The translations under genes and the position numbers were made by a program. From Epiperipatus broadwayi (Eukaryota > Onychophora > Udeonychophora > Euonychophora > Peripatidae), in contig JAQFVV010000014.1 in the NCBI GenBank assembly GCA_028023455.1, positions 2,051,336 to 2,115,335 of the forward strand: a stretch of 64,000 nt of DNA, given 5' to 3'. Position 1 is the stretch's first letter; each line of letters opens with the position of its first letter. This document shows, piece by piece, positions 1 to 11,500 of this stretch. The notes beneath the pieces are model-generated. The model was given only the letters and a program-made list of their open reading frames with translations, was not told where the DNA came from and did not search any database.

Positions 1-1235
1 AATATGTCAAACATTAGGAAGTGGATGGAAATAGTCATGATATTAACTTTACTTAACAACAATAACAAAAATATGAGTCCTCTTTTAATTAGATCTCTGA
101 GTTAATATATCCTTTCAAGTTATATAAATATCAAGACAACAGTAGATATTAAGATTTACAATACGTACATGTTTTCCTGTAATTTTTATGAAAAGAAGCG
201 AAACATTTGCACATAAAATTATACTCTGAATAATAAGATTTTGGGTGTTGCCTGACAAAACTTATTTTGATATCATCATTGTTGTACACAGTGATAAGCA
301 CTTGTGTTTTGTTGTAAAATCTGATGTCAACATTCAAACAAAACTAGGTTATCACTTAGTTTATAGATCTTCATGGTGTGTTTTTTAATCCTATTTATAA
401 ATTTGTGAATGACTCAAACATTAACTTTATTTTTCTGCCAATCAATATTTGATATAATCATTCAAAATGATTATCCACTATATGTTAGTGGGCCTCATTA
501 TATTTTGTTTTCGTGTCTGATCTCCATCATTAATTCAATTGTTCCACCATTTTTTCCAACAATAATGGATTTATTATCCAACTATTATCATAAAAATCCT
601 TTGGCTTTTCTTCGTCAGGATTATTAGTTTTAAAAAATACTTTAATCAACCGATTGCATAAATTTGTCATCTTCAATTTGGATGGATGTACAACATCTTT
701 CATTTCTATTTTATCTGTTGAATCATCATCATCAGCTTTATTTTTAATCAAATCATCTATTTTGTATAATTATTATTATTTTAATTAGTTCATCTTATTT
801 TATTCTTAGAATGTTCATCAAAAATTGCTATTTTTTTTCAGTGTTTAATGCTTTAAGTATTTTTTTAATATCATGTATAAAAAAAATAGATCTAAAACTC
901 TACATGCAAATAATGTTTATATGAGAATTTGTCCAAGTGATCATTAACGTCTATTTGTACCTCACCCTTTCATTAATAGTAATCTATTCTTTATAATGAT
1001 TTTTTAAAGGAAAAATTCTATTATTTTCTTAAATGTTTGCCATTTTTGTAAAACTATAGGTGTCATGAAATACTGATATCATCAAAGCAATGTTATCTTC
1101 AAAAAATAAAAGGGTGCAATTTATTCTCTCCAAACTGTATTCATTATTTAATTAAAAATCTTTAGATATTTTATAATAATAAATTGCAATTTTAATTAAT
1201 AAGAAAAATGATATATTTACATATTTATATTTAGT
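1..1235. other. AT-rich DNA without a recognised element
   Basis: This stretch is AT-rich noncoding sequence in front of the RTE LINE. Apart from the weak minus-strand candidate exon at 530-751 I see no coding signature, RNA gene or repeat in it. Confidence 0.6.
530..751 (-). CDS. Possible small host coding exon, unrecognised
   Basis: A 73-residue minus-strand frame with an unusually protein-like composition for this window: an acidic stretch (ADDDDST near residue 6), then mixed charged residues and a C-terminal INPLLLEKMVEQLN followed by TAA. It is preceded on the minus strand by an AT-rich run ending in AAAATAG, which could serve as a splice acceptor, so it could be a last exon. I do not recognise the family, and no other exon is visible nearby. 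Chance or an old transposon fragment is equally possible. Confidence 0.25.
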   Translation of the reverse strand: MIKNKADDDDSTDKIEMKDVVHPSKLKMTNLCNRLIKVFFKTNNPDEEKPKDFYDNSWIINPLLLEKMVEQLN

Positions 1236-1245
1236 ATTCTTGTAT

Positions 1246-1571
1246 GGCTGCAGAAAGGAGTTTGCTATTAACTGAAAGGAGACTCTTTGATTCCTCTTGG
1301 AGGCCTTAAAGGAACCGAGCAGGGCAAATTCCTAATGTCCACTCCATACGTTCTTGTCGTTGCAGCTGTTATTACTATGTGTTTATTCATATAGTATACG
1401 AACATGGATGGGCTGCTCACCAACACGCATTAGCCAGTGTGGTGAGTTTTTTGGCTTTTTACCTCTGAGTTTAAGATCGAGAAACACCATGGTCTTTCTT
1501 CTCAGTGCCTGATAAGGCAGAATGAATGTTTGTGTAAATGATAAATATTTTTCCAATACATATATACAATT
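1246..1571 (+). promoter_or_regulatory. 5' UTR / presumed internal promoter of the RTE LINE
   Basis: About 326 bp between the left target duplication and the first ATG. It is markedly richer in G and C than the flanks (for example GGAGGCCTTAAAGGAACCGA and the GCTGCTCACCAACACGC stretch), as expected of a retained, functional 5' region. Full-length LINEs need a promoter inside this part. No TATA box is visible. Promoter activity is inferred from position only. Confidence 0.5.
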
Positions 1572-4529
1572 ATGACAGACAAAAATAAAGCATGGCCCTT
1601 ATTCCCAGGAGGCTGTAAAGTCACCAACCAAGGCAGCGGTTGGTGGCCGAAGGCGGAGGGTGCTAAGAATCTCCTGATTGCGGACCCAGGCTGCCATTTG
1701 ATGACAACTTTTTATTTAGGTACTTACAACTGCAGATCACTTTCAAGTGAAGGAAGATTGCAAGAATTAGAAGAAGAACTCTCTTATATTAAATGGGATA
1801 TTATTGGACTTTGTGAAGTTAGAAGAAAAGGTGAAGAGACAATTGATTTAAAAAGTGGACATATATTTTATTATAAAGGCACAAATATTGGAAATACAAG
1901 TGGAGTAGGATTCATTATAAATAAAAAGTGGAAGAACAATATTGTGGAGATTGATGGTGTATCAGACAGAGTGGCAAGATTAGTTATACAACTTAATAGC
2001 AGATACCAAATGCAGATAATTCAGGTTTATGCCCCAACAAGTTCTCATAGTGATGAAGTAGTAGAAGATTTTTATATGGATGTACAAAAGGCTTTTGATA
2101 AGAGTAAACAACATTTTAAAATTGTTATGGGAGACTTTAATGCTAGAATTGGTAAACAAGTGAAAGATGAAAGTGCTGTAGGTAATTTTGGTTATGGTAA
2201 TAGAAATGAGAGAGGACATAGACTTGTGGAGTTTGCAGAAAAAGAAAAACTTTATATTATGAATTCTTTTTTTGAGAAAAATGTTAAAAGAAAATGGACA
2301 TGGAAACATCCAAATGAAGGTACAGCAGAATTGGATTATATTTTGACTAACAGGAAATACATATTTCAAGATTGTAATGTTCTTAATAGATTTAACACAG
2401 GAAGTGATCATCGATTAGTAAGGTGCAAGATGCGTGTTAATGTAAAACTAGAAAGACAAAAATTGTTAAGAAAAACAATATTTACAGTTGATATTCCTAA
2501 TCTTCAGAAACATTCTAATGAATTTAAATTAGAACTTACAAATCGATTTCAAGTATTAGTAGATTTTGAACATGATTCAGATTTGAATGAAATTAATATG
2601 AAAATAACTGATACACTTTTAAAAACTGTAACAAAGATAGCTGGTAGACAAAAGCAGCAATTGACCAACAAAATTTCTATTGAAACTAGAGAATTTATGA
2701 AGAAAAGAAGAAATATGAAGATATACAAAAATGATGCACTAAAAAGAATTGAATATCTCGAATTTTGTAAAATGGTGCGGAAAAGAGTTGAAAACGATAT
2801 AAGAAAATATAACTGTGAACTAGCAAGAAAAGCTGTAGAAGAAAATAAAAGTCTTAAGAATGTAAAACAACATTTTGGTATTGGTAGGAAATTTATATCT
2901 GCAATAAGGAAAAAAGATGGAATTATTACTAAAAAGAGAGATGACATCATGAAATTGGTAGAAAATTTTTATCAAGAATTATATAGTAATAAAGATCAAG
3001 TACCTCCTATATCTATTACATCTTCCGAATTGCCCAGAATTTTAAATGAAGAAGTGAGAAATGCAATTAAATGTATGAAGAAAGGAAAGGCTCCAGGTAA
3101 TGATGGAATTATAATTGATATATTAAAAGAAGCAGGTGAAGAAACAGAAAAATTTTTAGCAAAGTTATATACCAAATGTCTAAATGATAAAGATGTACCG
3201 GATGATTGGAAGAATGCAGTAATAATATTAATATTTAAAAAAGGTGATAAAGAAGATATTAGAAATTACAGACCTATCAGCCTTTTATCAGTTTTATATA
3301 AAATTTTTACCAAAATAATTACAACTCGTCTACAGAGAACATTGGATTTCCACCAACCAAGAGAACAAGCTGGATTTAAAAGTGGTTTTAGTACAGTAGA
3401 TCATATTCAGGTATTGAGAGAAGTTATAGAAAGGACAAATGAATATGAGTTGTCATTATGTTTTGGATTTGTAGATTATGAAAAGGCATTTGATTCTATA
3501 AACATTTCTTCAGTGATTAAAGCATTGGATCATCAAGGTATAGATCCAGGATATTGTCATATTTTAAAGAATATTTATAAAAATGCAACAGCAACAATTA
3601 GATTACATAATGATACTGGGAAAGTCAACATTGAGAAAGGTGTAAGACAAGGTGACTCCATATCTCCAAAACTTTTTACAGCAGTGCTGCAAGAAGTATT
3701 TTGTGGATTAAAATGGGAAACTAAAGGAGTGAAAGTAAATGGAGATTATTTAAGTCATTTAGATTTCGCAGATGATGTAGTTGTTTTTGCAAATAATGCT
3801 TCAGAGCTGCAGGAAATGTTGCAGGAGTTATCAGATGAAAGTAGGAAAGTAGGACTAAAGATAAATGTTAAAAAGACTAAAGTAATGTTTAATCGGTTTG
3901 CTCAAAATATGAAAATAAAGATTGATTATGATGAATTAGAAGAAGTTAACAGTTACAAATACCTTGGTCAGATTATTAATACAGATGGAAACATAATGGA
4001 GGAAATTAATCATAGAATTAAAATTGGTTGGAGTGCTTTTGGTAGAAATAACTTGATACTAAAAGGAAATATGCCTATGTGTTTGAAAAGGAAGGTTTTT
4101 AACAAATGTGTTTTACCAGTTCTTACTTATGGATCTGAGACTTGGACACTCAATAGAAGAGCAATACAGAGACTTCAGACCACTCAAAGAAGTATGGAGA
4201 GGTGTATGTTGGGAGTAACAAGAAGAGATCGAAAACGCAATGTATGGGTAAGAGAACAAACAGGTGTTACTGACATCATTGAAAAAATTAAAAGATTGAA
4301 GTGGAGTTGGGCTGGATATATTGCTAGAAGAGATGATAATAGATGGACAATTGAAATTTTAAACTGGATTCCAAGAGATTGTAAAAGACCCAGAAAGAGA
4401 CCACGTGTGAGATGGATGGATGAAATAAGAAAGTGTGCAGGGGTGATGTGGAGAAGAGAAGCTAAAGATCGGAGAAGATGGATTAAACTTGGAGAGACCT
4501 TCATCCTGCAGTGGATTGATACTGGTTGA
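1572..4529 (+). CDS. RTE LINE endonuclease / reverse transcriptase polyprotein, intact
   Basis: A 985-residue ORF with no internal stop. The N-terminal half is an APE-like (EEP) endonuclease that nicks target [12 protein letters not shown] at about residue 50, LCEVR (catalytic Glu), MGDFNARIG at 186-194, ELDYIL, and the catalytic SDH at 278-280. The reverse transcriptase follows: [40 protein letters not shown] at about 633-642 (first catalytic Asp), [10 protein letters not shown] near 690, and the active-site box FADD at 732-735, then KYLGQI. The C-terminal segment ([31 protein letters not shown]) is typical of RTE-type and related LINE proteins and may bind nucleic acid. The start at 1,572 is the first in-frame ATG; the conserved domain begins at [10 protein letters not shown], residue 45 (nt 1,704), so a downstream start is possible. 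All catalytic residues I can check are present. Confidence 0.93.
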   Translation: MTDKNKAWPLFPGGCKVTNQGSGWWPKAEGAKNLLIADPGCHLMTTFYLGTYNCRSLSSEGRLQELEEELSYIKWDIIGLCEVRRKGEETIDLKSGHIFYYKGTNIGNTSGVGFIINKKWKNNIVEIDGVSDRVARLVIQLNSRYQMQIIQVYAPTSSHSDEVVEDFYMDVQKAFDKSKQHFKIVMGDFNARIGKQVKDESAVGNFGYGNRNERGHRLVEFAEKEKLYIMNSFFEKNVKRKWTWKHPNEGTAELDYILTNRKYIFQDCNVLNRFNTGSDHRLVRCKMRVNVKLERQKLLRKTIFTVDIPNLQKHSNEFKLELTNRFQVLVDFEHDSDLNEINMKITDTLLKTVTKIAGRQKQQLTNKISIETREFMKKRRNMKIYKNDALKRIEYLEFCKMVRKRVENDIRKYNCELARKAVEENKSLKNVKQHFGIGRKFISAIRKKDGIITKKRDDIMKLVENFYQELYSNKDQVPPISITSSELPRILNEEVRNAIKCMKKGKAPGNDGIIIDILKEAGEETEKFLAKLYTKCLNDKDVPDDWKNAVIILIFKKGDKEDIRNYRPISLLSVLYKIFTKIITTRLQRTLDFHQPREQAGFKSGFSTVDHIQVLREVIERTNEYELSLCFGFVDYEKAFDSINISSVIKALDHQGIDPGYCHILKNIYKNATATIRLHNDTGKVNIEKGVRQGDSISPKLFTAVLQEVFCGLKWETKGVKVNGDYLSHLDFADDVVVFANNASELQEMLQELSDESRKVGLKINVKKTKVMFNRFAQNMKIKIDYDELEEVNSYKYLGQIINTDGNIMEEINHRIKIGWSAFGRNNLILKGNMPMCLKRKVFNKCVLPVLTYGSETWTLNRRAIQRLQTTQRSMERCMLGVTRRDRKRNVWVREQTGVTDIIEKIKRLKWSWAGYIARRDDNRWTIEILNWIPRDCKRPRKRPRVRWMDEIRKCAGVMWRREAKDRRRWIKLGETFILQWIDTG

Positions 4530-4562
4530 TAATGATGATGATGATGATGATGATTCTTGTAT

Positions 4563-5689
4563 TACAATCTATAATAGAATTTCTTACATATTGTAGCAAA
4601 TAAGATTTTTATTACAAAGACTCTTTTGAAAAGGTACAAATTATTCAGGACATAATTATAAATAAACTTTCACTATACTTGATTAAAGTATGTTAAAAAT
4701 AAATAAAAAAATGTGTGCAATTTTATTTTCATACTTATAAGAATCTTTAGTGTTGGCAAAAAAAAAAGAAAAATATATTTAATCATTTATTTTATGATAC
4801 AGCAGTCAACTGTTTATAATGTAATTTTATCTATTTTTACTTTAATTAAAACTACATTTGTGTAAAAAATAAAAAAAATAAATCGTAGATCATTGATTTA
4901 GAAATAAAAATTAATCGCATTATTAAAAAAAAAAATTGAAGTTTTATTGGTTAAATAATTATAAAACTGAATAATATTGATATGAAAAGTAAAATACAGT
5001 GTACAACAAAGGTAAAATTTAAAATGTACATTATGTTAACTCTCTTTTAACATGCTTCACTTAAATTAATGAATATTGGTTCAACAGTATATCAACTTTG
5101 TCTGATGTATTGATATTAAAATGATGATTGTAAAATTATCATTAAAAAAAACATGATAACTTCCATTACTTTTTTTTATGGATTTTTGGCTAATTTTTTA
5201 AGACTTATCTTGAATTTATCTTTTTTTTTATCTTTAACTTTCTTTTTACTTCTCTTTTTTTTTTTTCTTTTGTTTTATTTGCTATATTTTCATTATTTTG
5301 CTAGATAACATATCAGGTCTTTCTTGTTTTTATATAAATGTTAGAGGGGTGTGAATTAAATGTGTCCAAAATAAACTTTTTTTTTTTAATGGAATAGTTT
5401 GATCTTACATTTTATAGAGAAACTTGATTAAATGAACAATTTCCCAATTATTTTTTACTTGATAATATATTTAGAATTTTATGATCTGACAGATCTATGA
5501 AAAAATGTTATTTGAGGGGATGGTATTTTTATTGCTATTCCTAATTTTTTTTTTTATAGATAAAAATCTTCATTTTCCTTCTTCTTGTTAATTTACATGG
5601 TATGACATACCTTAAATCTCAATTTTAAGTTTATCTTAGAAAATATTTACCACCAACCCATTTTCTCACTTTTAGAACTTGATTATTTT
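4563..5689. other. AT-rich intervening DNA
   Basis: Low-complexity AT-rich sequence with many T and A runs (for example near 5,220-5,270). I see no gene or defined repeat boundaries. The start of the decayed LINE that follows may lie somewhat to the left of 5,690, too eroded to recognise. Confidence 0.55.
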
Positions 5690-6463
5690 CTGACTTAACT
5701 TGAAGACTTTTTGATTGGCTATCATAATATTGCTACTATTGATGATTTAAATAGTCCAGATTTATTTCAGTGTAGAATTACTACACACTTTTTTTTATCT
5801 TCTAATTTTGGGTATTTTTGGGGGGATTAAACAATATAACCCATTTGCTAATAAAGCTTCTCATCTTACTTTACACTACATGTTATGTAATTTACCAGTA
5901 GTTAGTAATTTTCACTGTTATGTCTGTTACTATTTCTATTTATGCTCATCATCCACCCTATTGAGTTTTATATTAAGATACATCACTCCAAAGTTTGTTT
6001 TTATAATATTATCAAAACAGATTACAGAAAAGGTAATTATATTGGTTTTTTATGAGAATTTTTCTAAAGTTAACTGGAAATAATTGTATTCTTATAATGA
6101 TGAGAATCATTATTTAGATTGTTTTTTTACATAATCTTAATGGTTTTATTGATTTATATATTCCCAATAAACTCTATTTCCATAAGAATTTTCTTAATTG
6201 GTTTTCATACACTCTCATTAATATTATTAATAGGAAATCTTACCATTGGAGACTTTATTTTAAAACAAAGAATATCTTTGCTGATAATAATTTTATTAAT
6301 TTCAGAATATTGATGAAATATGTTAACAAAAGAGATTTACAAAGTTTTATTTATAAAAATGAATTTAATATTTTTTCTAACCCTAATGAATTTTGGGATG
6401 TTATAATGACTCAGACTTGGGTAAGAAAAGACTTCCAGCTAGTCATGGTTTTGCATTAAATGT

Positions 6464-6942
6464 TTGTAAGGAAATCAAGTCATATATCATGTGTTTTAAT
6501 TTAATAAGCTTGTATTATAAATGTTATATAATAAGCATGCCAATAGCTCTTAACAAGCTTTTCAGAATATTCCTATCCTCAAACCAGTTTCTAGCTCTGG
6601 CTTTCATCAGTGAGGTCCTAGGATATTCATGCATTAGATTTAAAATACCAGGTCAAACTTAGCACTTTTCTAATGGTTAACTATTAAGTAGAAAATCTGA
6701 AATTTTTAGATATCCATATGTCTTCAAATTCAGCTATCTAACTGAAATGGCCATATGTTATTGAAATAAGTTCAGACACACCATATATTAATAACTTTGG
6801 TAATGTAAAATTGCAAAGCCTTAAGAGCAATAACAATAATTGCAAGAAAATCAAGTAATACATCACATGACTAATTTAATAAACTTATATTGCAAATGTA
6901 ATACAAAAAGCTTGTTAAAGCTATTAGCATGCTCATTATATA
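6464..6942 (-). mobile_element. Hammerhead-ribozyme (retrozyme-like) element nested in the LINE
   Basis: A 479-bp insertion bounded by the 10-bp direct repeat CATTAAATGT (6,454-6,463 and 6,943-6,952). The repeat encodes the same residues of the LINE (LNV) on both sides, so the host LINE reading continues directly across the element. Internally it is a partial dimer: sequence at 6,470-6,560 recurs, diverged, at 6,846-6,940, a period of about 376 bp. The minus strand carries a hammerhead ribozyme (6,565-6,628). It has no coding capacity. It is the same family as the element at 18,756-19,366, sharing the block around ATCAAGTCATA...AATAAGCTT...CCAATAGCTC. Confidence 0.7.
6565..6628 (-). ncRNA. 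Hammerhead self-cleaving ribozyme, type with very short stem III
   Basis: Read on the minus strand. Stem I outer strand GAAUAU-CCUA, internal loop GGA, then CCUCA; core CUGAUGA (6,610-6,604); stem II AGC/GCU closing a CAGA loop, with an A-A pair at its base; core GAAA; stem III of A-U and C-G around a UG loop; cleavage triplet GUU (6,584-6,582). The closing strand is UGAGG-A-UAGG-A-AUAUUC. The expected cleavage is after nt 6,582. All catalytic core positions fit the consensus except the A-A mismatch at the base of stem II, which the 45-kb copies share. GUU is an allowed but less usual triplet. Confidence 0.75.
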
Positions 6943-8591
6943 CATTAAATGTAGATAATTTTTCCAAACATTTCTTAGTCTTCTATTCATTACAACATAT
7001 ATCTTCAAAAACTATATTATCTCATGATTTTTTTATTGTTCAGTGAGTGATTGATCATATCTCTAGGGATGGTGTTATAGTCATCAAGTGGCTTAAAATT
7101 TATTATTGTTTAAGTTATGATAATATTTCTTCCTTTGTTTATAAAGATCTATTTGAATTTATTGCAGCATTTTTTGACTTTATTTTTCACTTGTTACTTA
7201 ATTCCTGGGTTTTATGTAATTTTCTTAAATGTATAAAAATGATCCCAATTTTTAAGAGTAGCTCCTTTAATTAATTTAATAGTTATAGATGTATTTTTAT
7301 TTTATATACCACTGCTTAAATATTTAAGAAGTAGGTTTATAATAGAACTATTTCTAGTGTTAATAAAATCATTTCTTCTTTTCATGTTATTATTTCTAAT
7401 TAGAACAGTAGAAACTAATTTGTTCACAATTTATAATTATGTTGCACATGTAATTGAGGATCCACAGAAAGTTGATGTTATATAATTTTGATTTATCACA
7501 TCATTCTTTTTCACAAATTACACAAAGTGGGTATTTCCACTAAACTTATTCCTTAGTTTCAATTCTCTTTTTGTAGTCATACAGTATATGTCAAATTCAA
7601 CAGTATTTTATCTAATTTACAATGTAAATTATGTATTCCTCTGGTGTAATATTTTGGCACTCATGCTTTTAACATTTATATTAATGGCCTTAAAAGTTTA
7701 CTTGAAATCATCTTTAAAAGTATCAAATCAATCATTAATCATACTCTCCTTCAGAAAGTTGTTGATAATTTTAGTACTTTGTATGATCTAAGCAAATGTC
7801 ACTTAATTTTAGTAAATGTTACCTTGTTTCATATTCTAAGAAATCTGAGGGTTTTTTTTTTAATTTTATTAATTCTCACAAAATTAATTCTATTGAATCC
7901 CAAAAAGATCTGGGAGTCTTATTTTCTAGTCATGGATTCTTTATTTTTTCATATAGAAAGGATTGTTAGCAAAGCTTTTAAGATCATGGGTGCCATCTTG
8001 AAACATGGTTATCATTTCAGTGATGATAGAAAATTCACATTACTTTTAACAATGCTTTTTTCTATCATTGAATATTGTTCAATCATTTGAAATCCTAAAT
8101 CTAAACAAAGGATATAGTTTATTTAAATCAGTGTTTAATAAATTCTTCAAATATGTTTTTCTGGAAAATAAAGTTGACCTTTATTTATTTATTTTTTCTA
8201 AATGGATCCCTGCACCATTTAATGTAGTAAATAGGGCATCCAACATTGTGTCAGGAGATCCCTGGATAGATTCTGATGCCCACGTCTGCCATTCAAACTT
8301 CTATCTGATATAATTTAATCAATTATACTTAAGTCTTATGAGCATGATACTTGGTCTACTTCTGTTATATTCAAGTTTGTCATTCTAATGTTCTTAAATG
8401 TTTTTCTTTATTCAACCTATCTCTTTATCTAATCAGATTTTTTACTAATCATTTTAATTTAGATCTGTCATTCTTGATTAATTTCAAAATTATTCTATTT
8501 ATTTATACAATATGCATGTGCAACTTGTTATTAGCTATACGATGTTGTTTAGCACTTAAATACAGAAATTGAGTTGTTGTTATTATTATTA

Positions 8592-11500
8592 GGGAGGCTT
8601 TTTTTTTTTTTGTTATAGGTAATCATTATAATCCCTTGTTTTATACAAGATTGTTCATTTATGAAATATTTTGAGGAGTTGATTGAATTCTCCAAGTAAA
8701 AGTATAATATCAAATACAAAATGAAACATTACAACTAGGAATATCAATCTGGCTATTAAAAAGTCTGATTTACAAACTTTATTTAAACAGATTTTTAATT
8801 ATTTGACAACCAGTTATTAATATCTTGTAATTAGTTATTTAGTTTTTATTTGTGCATTGTAAAATTTGAAAGGTATTGTAAATTGATTTTTTTTTTCTTT
8901 TTGATAACATAATTTTCTAATTGATCACTTATTTTATTTTAAACTTTCATTTAGTGTTACAAGAATTGCTGTTATTTTTCAATAACGTTTTTTTACACAA
9001 AAGTAGATATAAAATCATTTCTTTGCCAAAGATATATGTTACATTGGAATTACATAATAGTTGCCTTTGACTAGCAAGAGTGTTCAGCAGGAAAATGCAT
9101 TAAAATTATGTTTACTATTTTTAATGTTTTCTCTTTGTATAGTATTAGTATCACCACTAATGTATTAAATTTTAATAATGGAGTTATATGGGGTTTATTT
9201 TTAAATAAATATAGGCAGTACTTTTATTCTAGGAGAATGATTTTTATCATTTTGTATGCTATCTTCATTCAGGTAAATATATATATATTTCAGTTATAAT
9301 ATTCAAATTCGGCTACTAATGAAATATAATGAAAAATATGATTTGATTTTTTTTTTTTTGAAAAATAATATCTACAAAACTTTTCTTGTGTAACATTTGA
9401 ATTTTTTTTAATAAAATTTCTTATTTTCACTGTAATCATGTGATAAATCTCTCATAGATGTTATAATTATTGAACAAGCCTAGTCAGACAGTTTCATTCA
9501 ATTGAGATTTTTTAAAATTTTTATTTATTCACTTGGTAATCGGCCTTCATACTATTAACATTGCTTTGAATTGTATAAGGCAATCTTATAGTCATGTTCT
9601 CAAAAATTCATGTCTTGTTGAAATGCCTGTGTTTTAATTTTAGTATAATGATTTCGTCCAGTTGGCTAACTTAATAAGGAATCTTTAGTTTTTAAGTTCA
9701 GAGTTGGCTCTAATGGGGCATTTCTGTCAGAAGCAAGTTTTAGGAAGTGGCAAAATTGCTCTAAATTATAGAAAAATAAATCATTAATAAACATCACTTA
9801 TTTTTTTTCTGTTAAAAGCAGTCTTCAGGATGTTGTTAATTTTAATATTCTTAAAGCAGTCATTTATAATAATGTAGTATGATGTAGCATTTAATATTAC
9901 ACTATTACTCTTAATAAAAAATGATATGATAATAGAATAAACCTATCTTGCATTGATTTCAGATATCTTGTGTTGATTTTGATATTTGAAATTAAAGTAT
10001 ATTCATATTTACAATATAAGAACTTTATCTTTTTTTAAGAATTGTAGAATTACAAGATTAGATCATTTGTAAAATTTCAGAATGATTTAATTAATTTATT
10101 TTATTTATATGACAGTGATTATTCTGTCTTCTATTTGCAGTAGACTTAAGAATATTATTGCTATTACCAGTAACAGTTGCAAATAATGAGCATAATCTTT
10201 TAATCCTAAAGATTATTAAAATTATACAATAGTTGAAACTCATTTGTGTTTACCATTATTTCAATTGCACCTGACTTCAGAAATTAGAGTATACTTGTCT
10301 TATTTATAGTTTTGCAAATATGAAAGCAAGAAAAGTTTTATTTTAAACAGTAGTTTACATTTTAACAATGAAAATGTAAATTAGCTTATGTTAAAACATG
10401 TCCTAACATTTAAATATATATATATATATACCTTGCTAGCATTTTGAAAGTTAGTAGGTCTTTATTCTACATATATATTACAAGTAATACATTATTTTCT
10501 TTCTTGCACTGGTCTCTCTCTTTCTGCAAAAAATATATATTATGATCTCTTTCCATTAACATATGATTTTTCATTATCTTTGTTGAATCTTAGCTTAACA
10601 TCATGGTTTTTTAATATGCTATTAAAAGATTTTGGAGGTGGGATGGAGAGCTGGTAATATATATTGTTGCACAAGGCAGTAAATTTCTTTTTACTACTGT
10701 TTTAAATGTAGTTTTATCATTGAATATGTTAAGAAGTTTACCGGTTATAATTTTTTTTTGTTTTAGTTTTTCAATAAATATGATTTTACTGTGTCTTTTT
10801 TTTTTTCATTCTGATTAGATGTCTATCCTTGGAATAATTTTGAATGAATTAATTATATCAATCTAAGACCTTTTTGTTGTGTGTTTTATATCTCTTAACC
10901 CTTTTATTTTGTTTTGAAATAATAAATGAACGTTGTTGTATTTTTGTTATTATTCTTTGTGATGACACAGCTGTACTTTATTCTTCATTTATATAATAAA
11001 GTTGTTAATAACATTGTCAAAAAGAAAGTAATGTGGTTATAAACGTCACTGAACAACGTTTTGATAAAACTAGTATTTACTTTATAAGGATTGAAAAATG
11101 GGGATTTTGGAAAAGTTTTTTTTTTTTGATAGAGAATATTAAGAGCTTATATTCTTTTATATAAAATGTTAATGCATAAAAAGTTTGCTTATTATATATA
11201 TTTTTTTATTACTGAAAAATAATTAAATCAAATTAAAGCATAGTTTGATAAACAAAAATTATTTGGTTTTGTTGTTTTATTTTTTTTTTTAAAAAAAATT
11301 CTTTTATATAATTTGAAATTAAGCTAATTGGAAAAAACTGAGCAACATTATGATTTAGCCAATTTGAATGTAAATATATATTTCAATGCTTATAGGGTAG
11401 TTGTAGATAAAAAAAACTTTCAGCTCATAGAAGCTATCTTTAATCCCTTCAGTTCTCTTTCAAAATGGCATTTGAATGGAGATCAGTTTGCAGTATTCTC

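Larger units (their letters stand above)
1246..4552 (+). mobile_element. Complete RTE-type non-LTR retrotransposon (LINE)
   Basis: A 3.3-kb element flanked by the 10-bp direct repeat ATTCTTGTAT (1,236-1,245 and 4,553-4,562), which marks target-primed insertion. The 5' UTR (1,246-1,571) is noticeably more GC-rich than its surroundings. One ORF fills the body. The 3' end is very short: the stop codon is followed almost at once by a (TGA/ATG)n microsatellite tail instead of poly(A), as is usual for RTE-clade LINEs. An intact ORF with both target duplications preserved suggests a recent insertion, possibly a source element. Decayed relatives are visible at 14.6-15.0 kb and on the minus strand near 24.2 kb. 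Confidence 0.9.
5808..8313 (+). pseudogene. CR1/Jockey-like ORF2 remnants
   Basis: The frames at 5,808-6,083, 6,119-6,313, 6,393-6,463, 6,943-7,274, 7,588-7,791, 7,779-8,090 and 8,068-8,313 are pieces of one broken ORF2. They must be read across several frameshifts and stops. The RT active-site FxDD box cannot be found in any frame between 7,690 and 7,800; this part reads as INGLKSLLE followed by eroded sequence. The ORF is not functional. Confidence 0.7.
5690..8591 (+). mobile_element. Decayed CR1/Jockey-like LINE, interrupted by a hammerhead element
   Basis: Short frames in shifting registers reproduce the order of a CR1/Jockey-type ORF2. First comes the end of an endonuclease (LPVVSNFHCYV near 5,890, where the family has a nSDH motif). 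The linker follows (NFLNWFSYTLINIINRKSYH near 6,190; NPNEFW near 6,380). The reverse transcriptase start is SYDNISSFVYKDL (near 7,115) with MIPIFKSS, then FNIYINGL (near 7,670), KDLGVLFSS (near 7,905), and EYCSII followed by a stop in place of the family's Trp, then NP (near 8,070). The tail ends in a (TTA/GTT)n run near 8,580. Many stops and frameshifts make it inactive. It is older than, and split by, the 479-bp insertion at 6,464-6,942. The exact clade is uncertain; the LINE identity is firm. Confidence 0.8.

Noticed and set aside
1980-4504. Minus-strand frames (1,980-2,411, 2,549-2,950, 4,184-4,504) inside the LINE
   Set aside because: They are antisense shadows of the intact RTE ORF.
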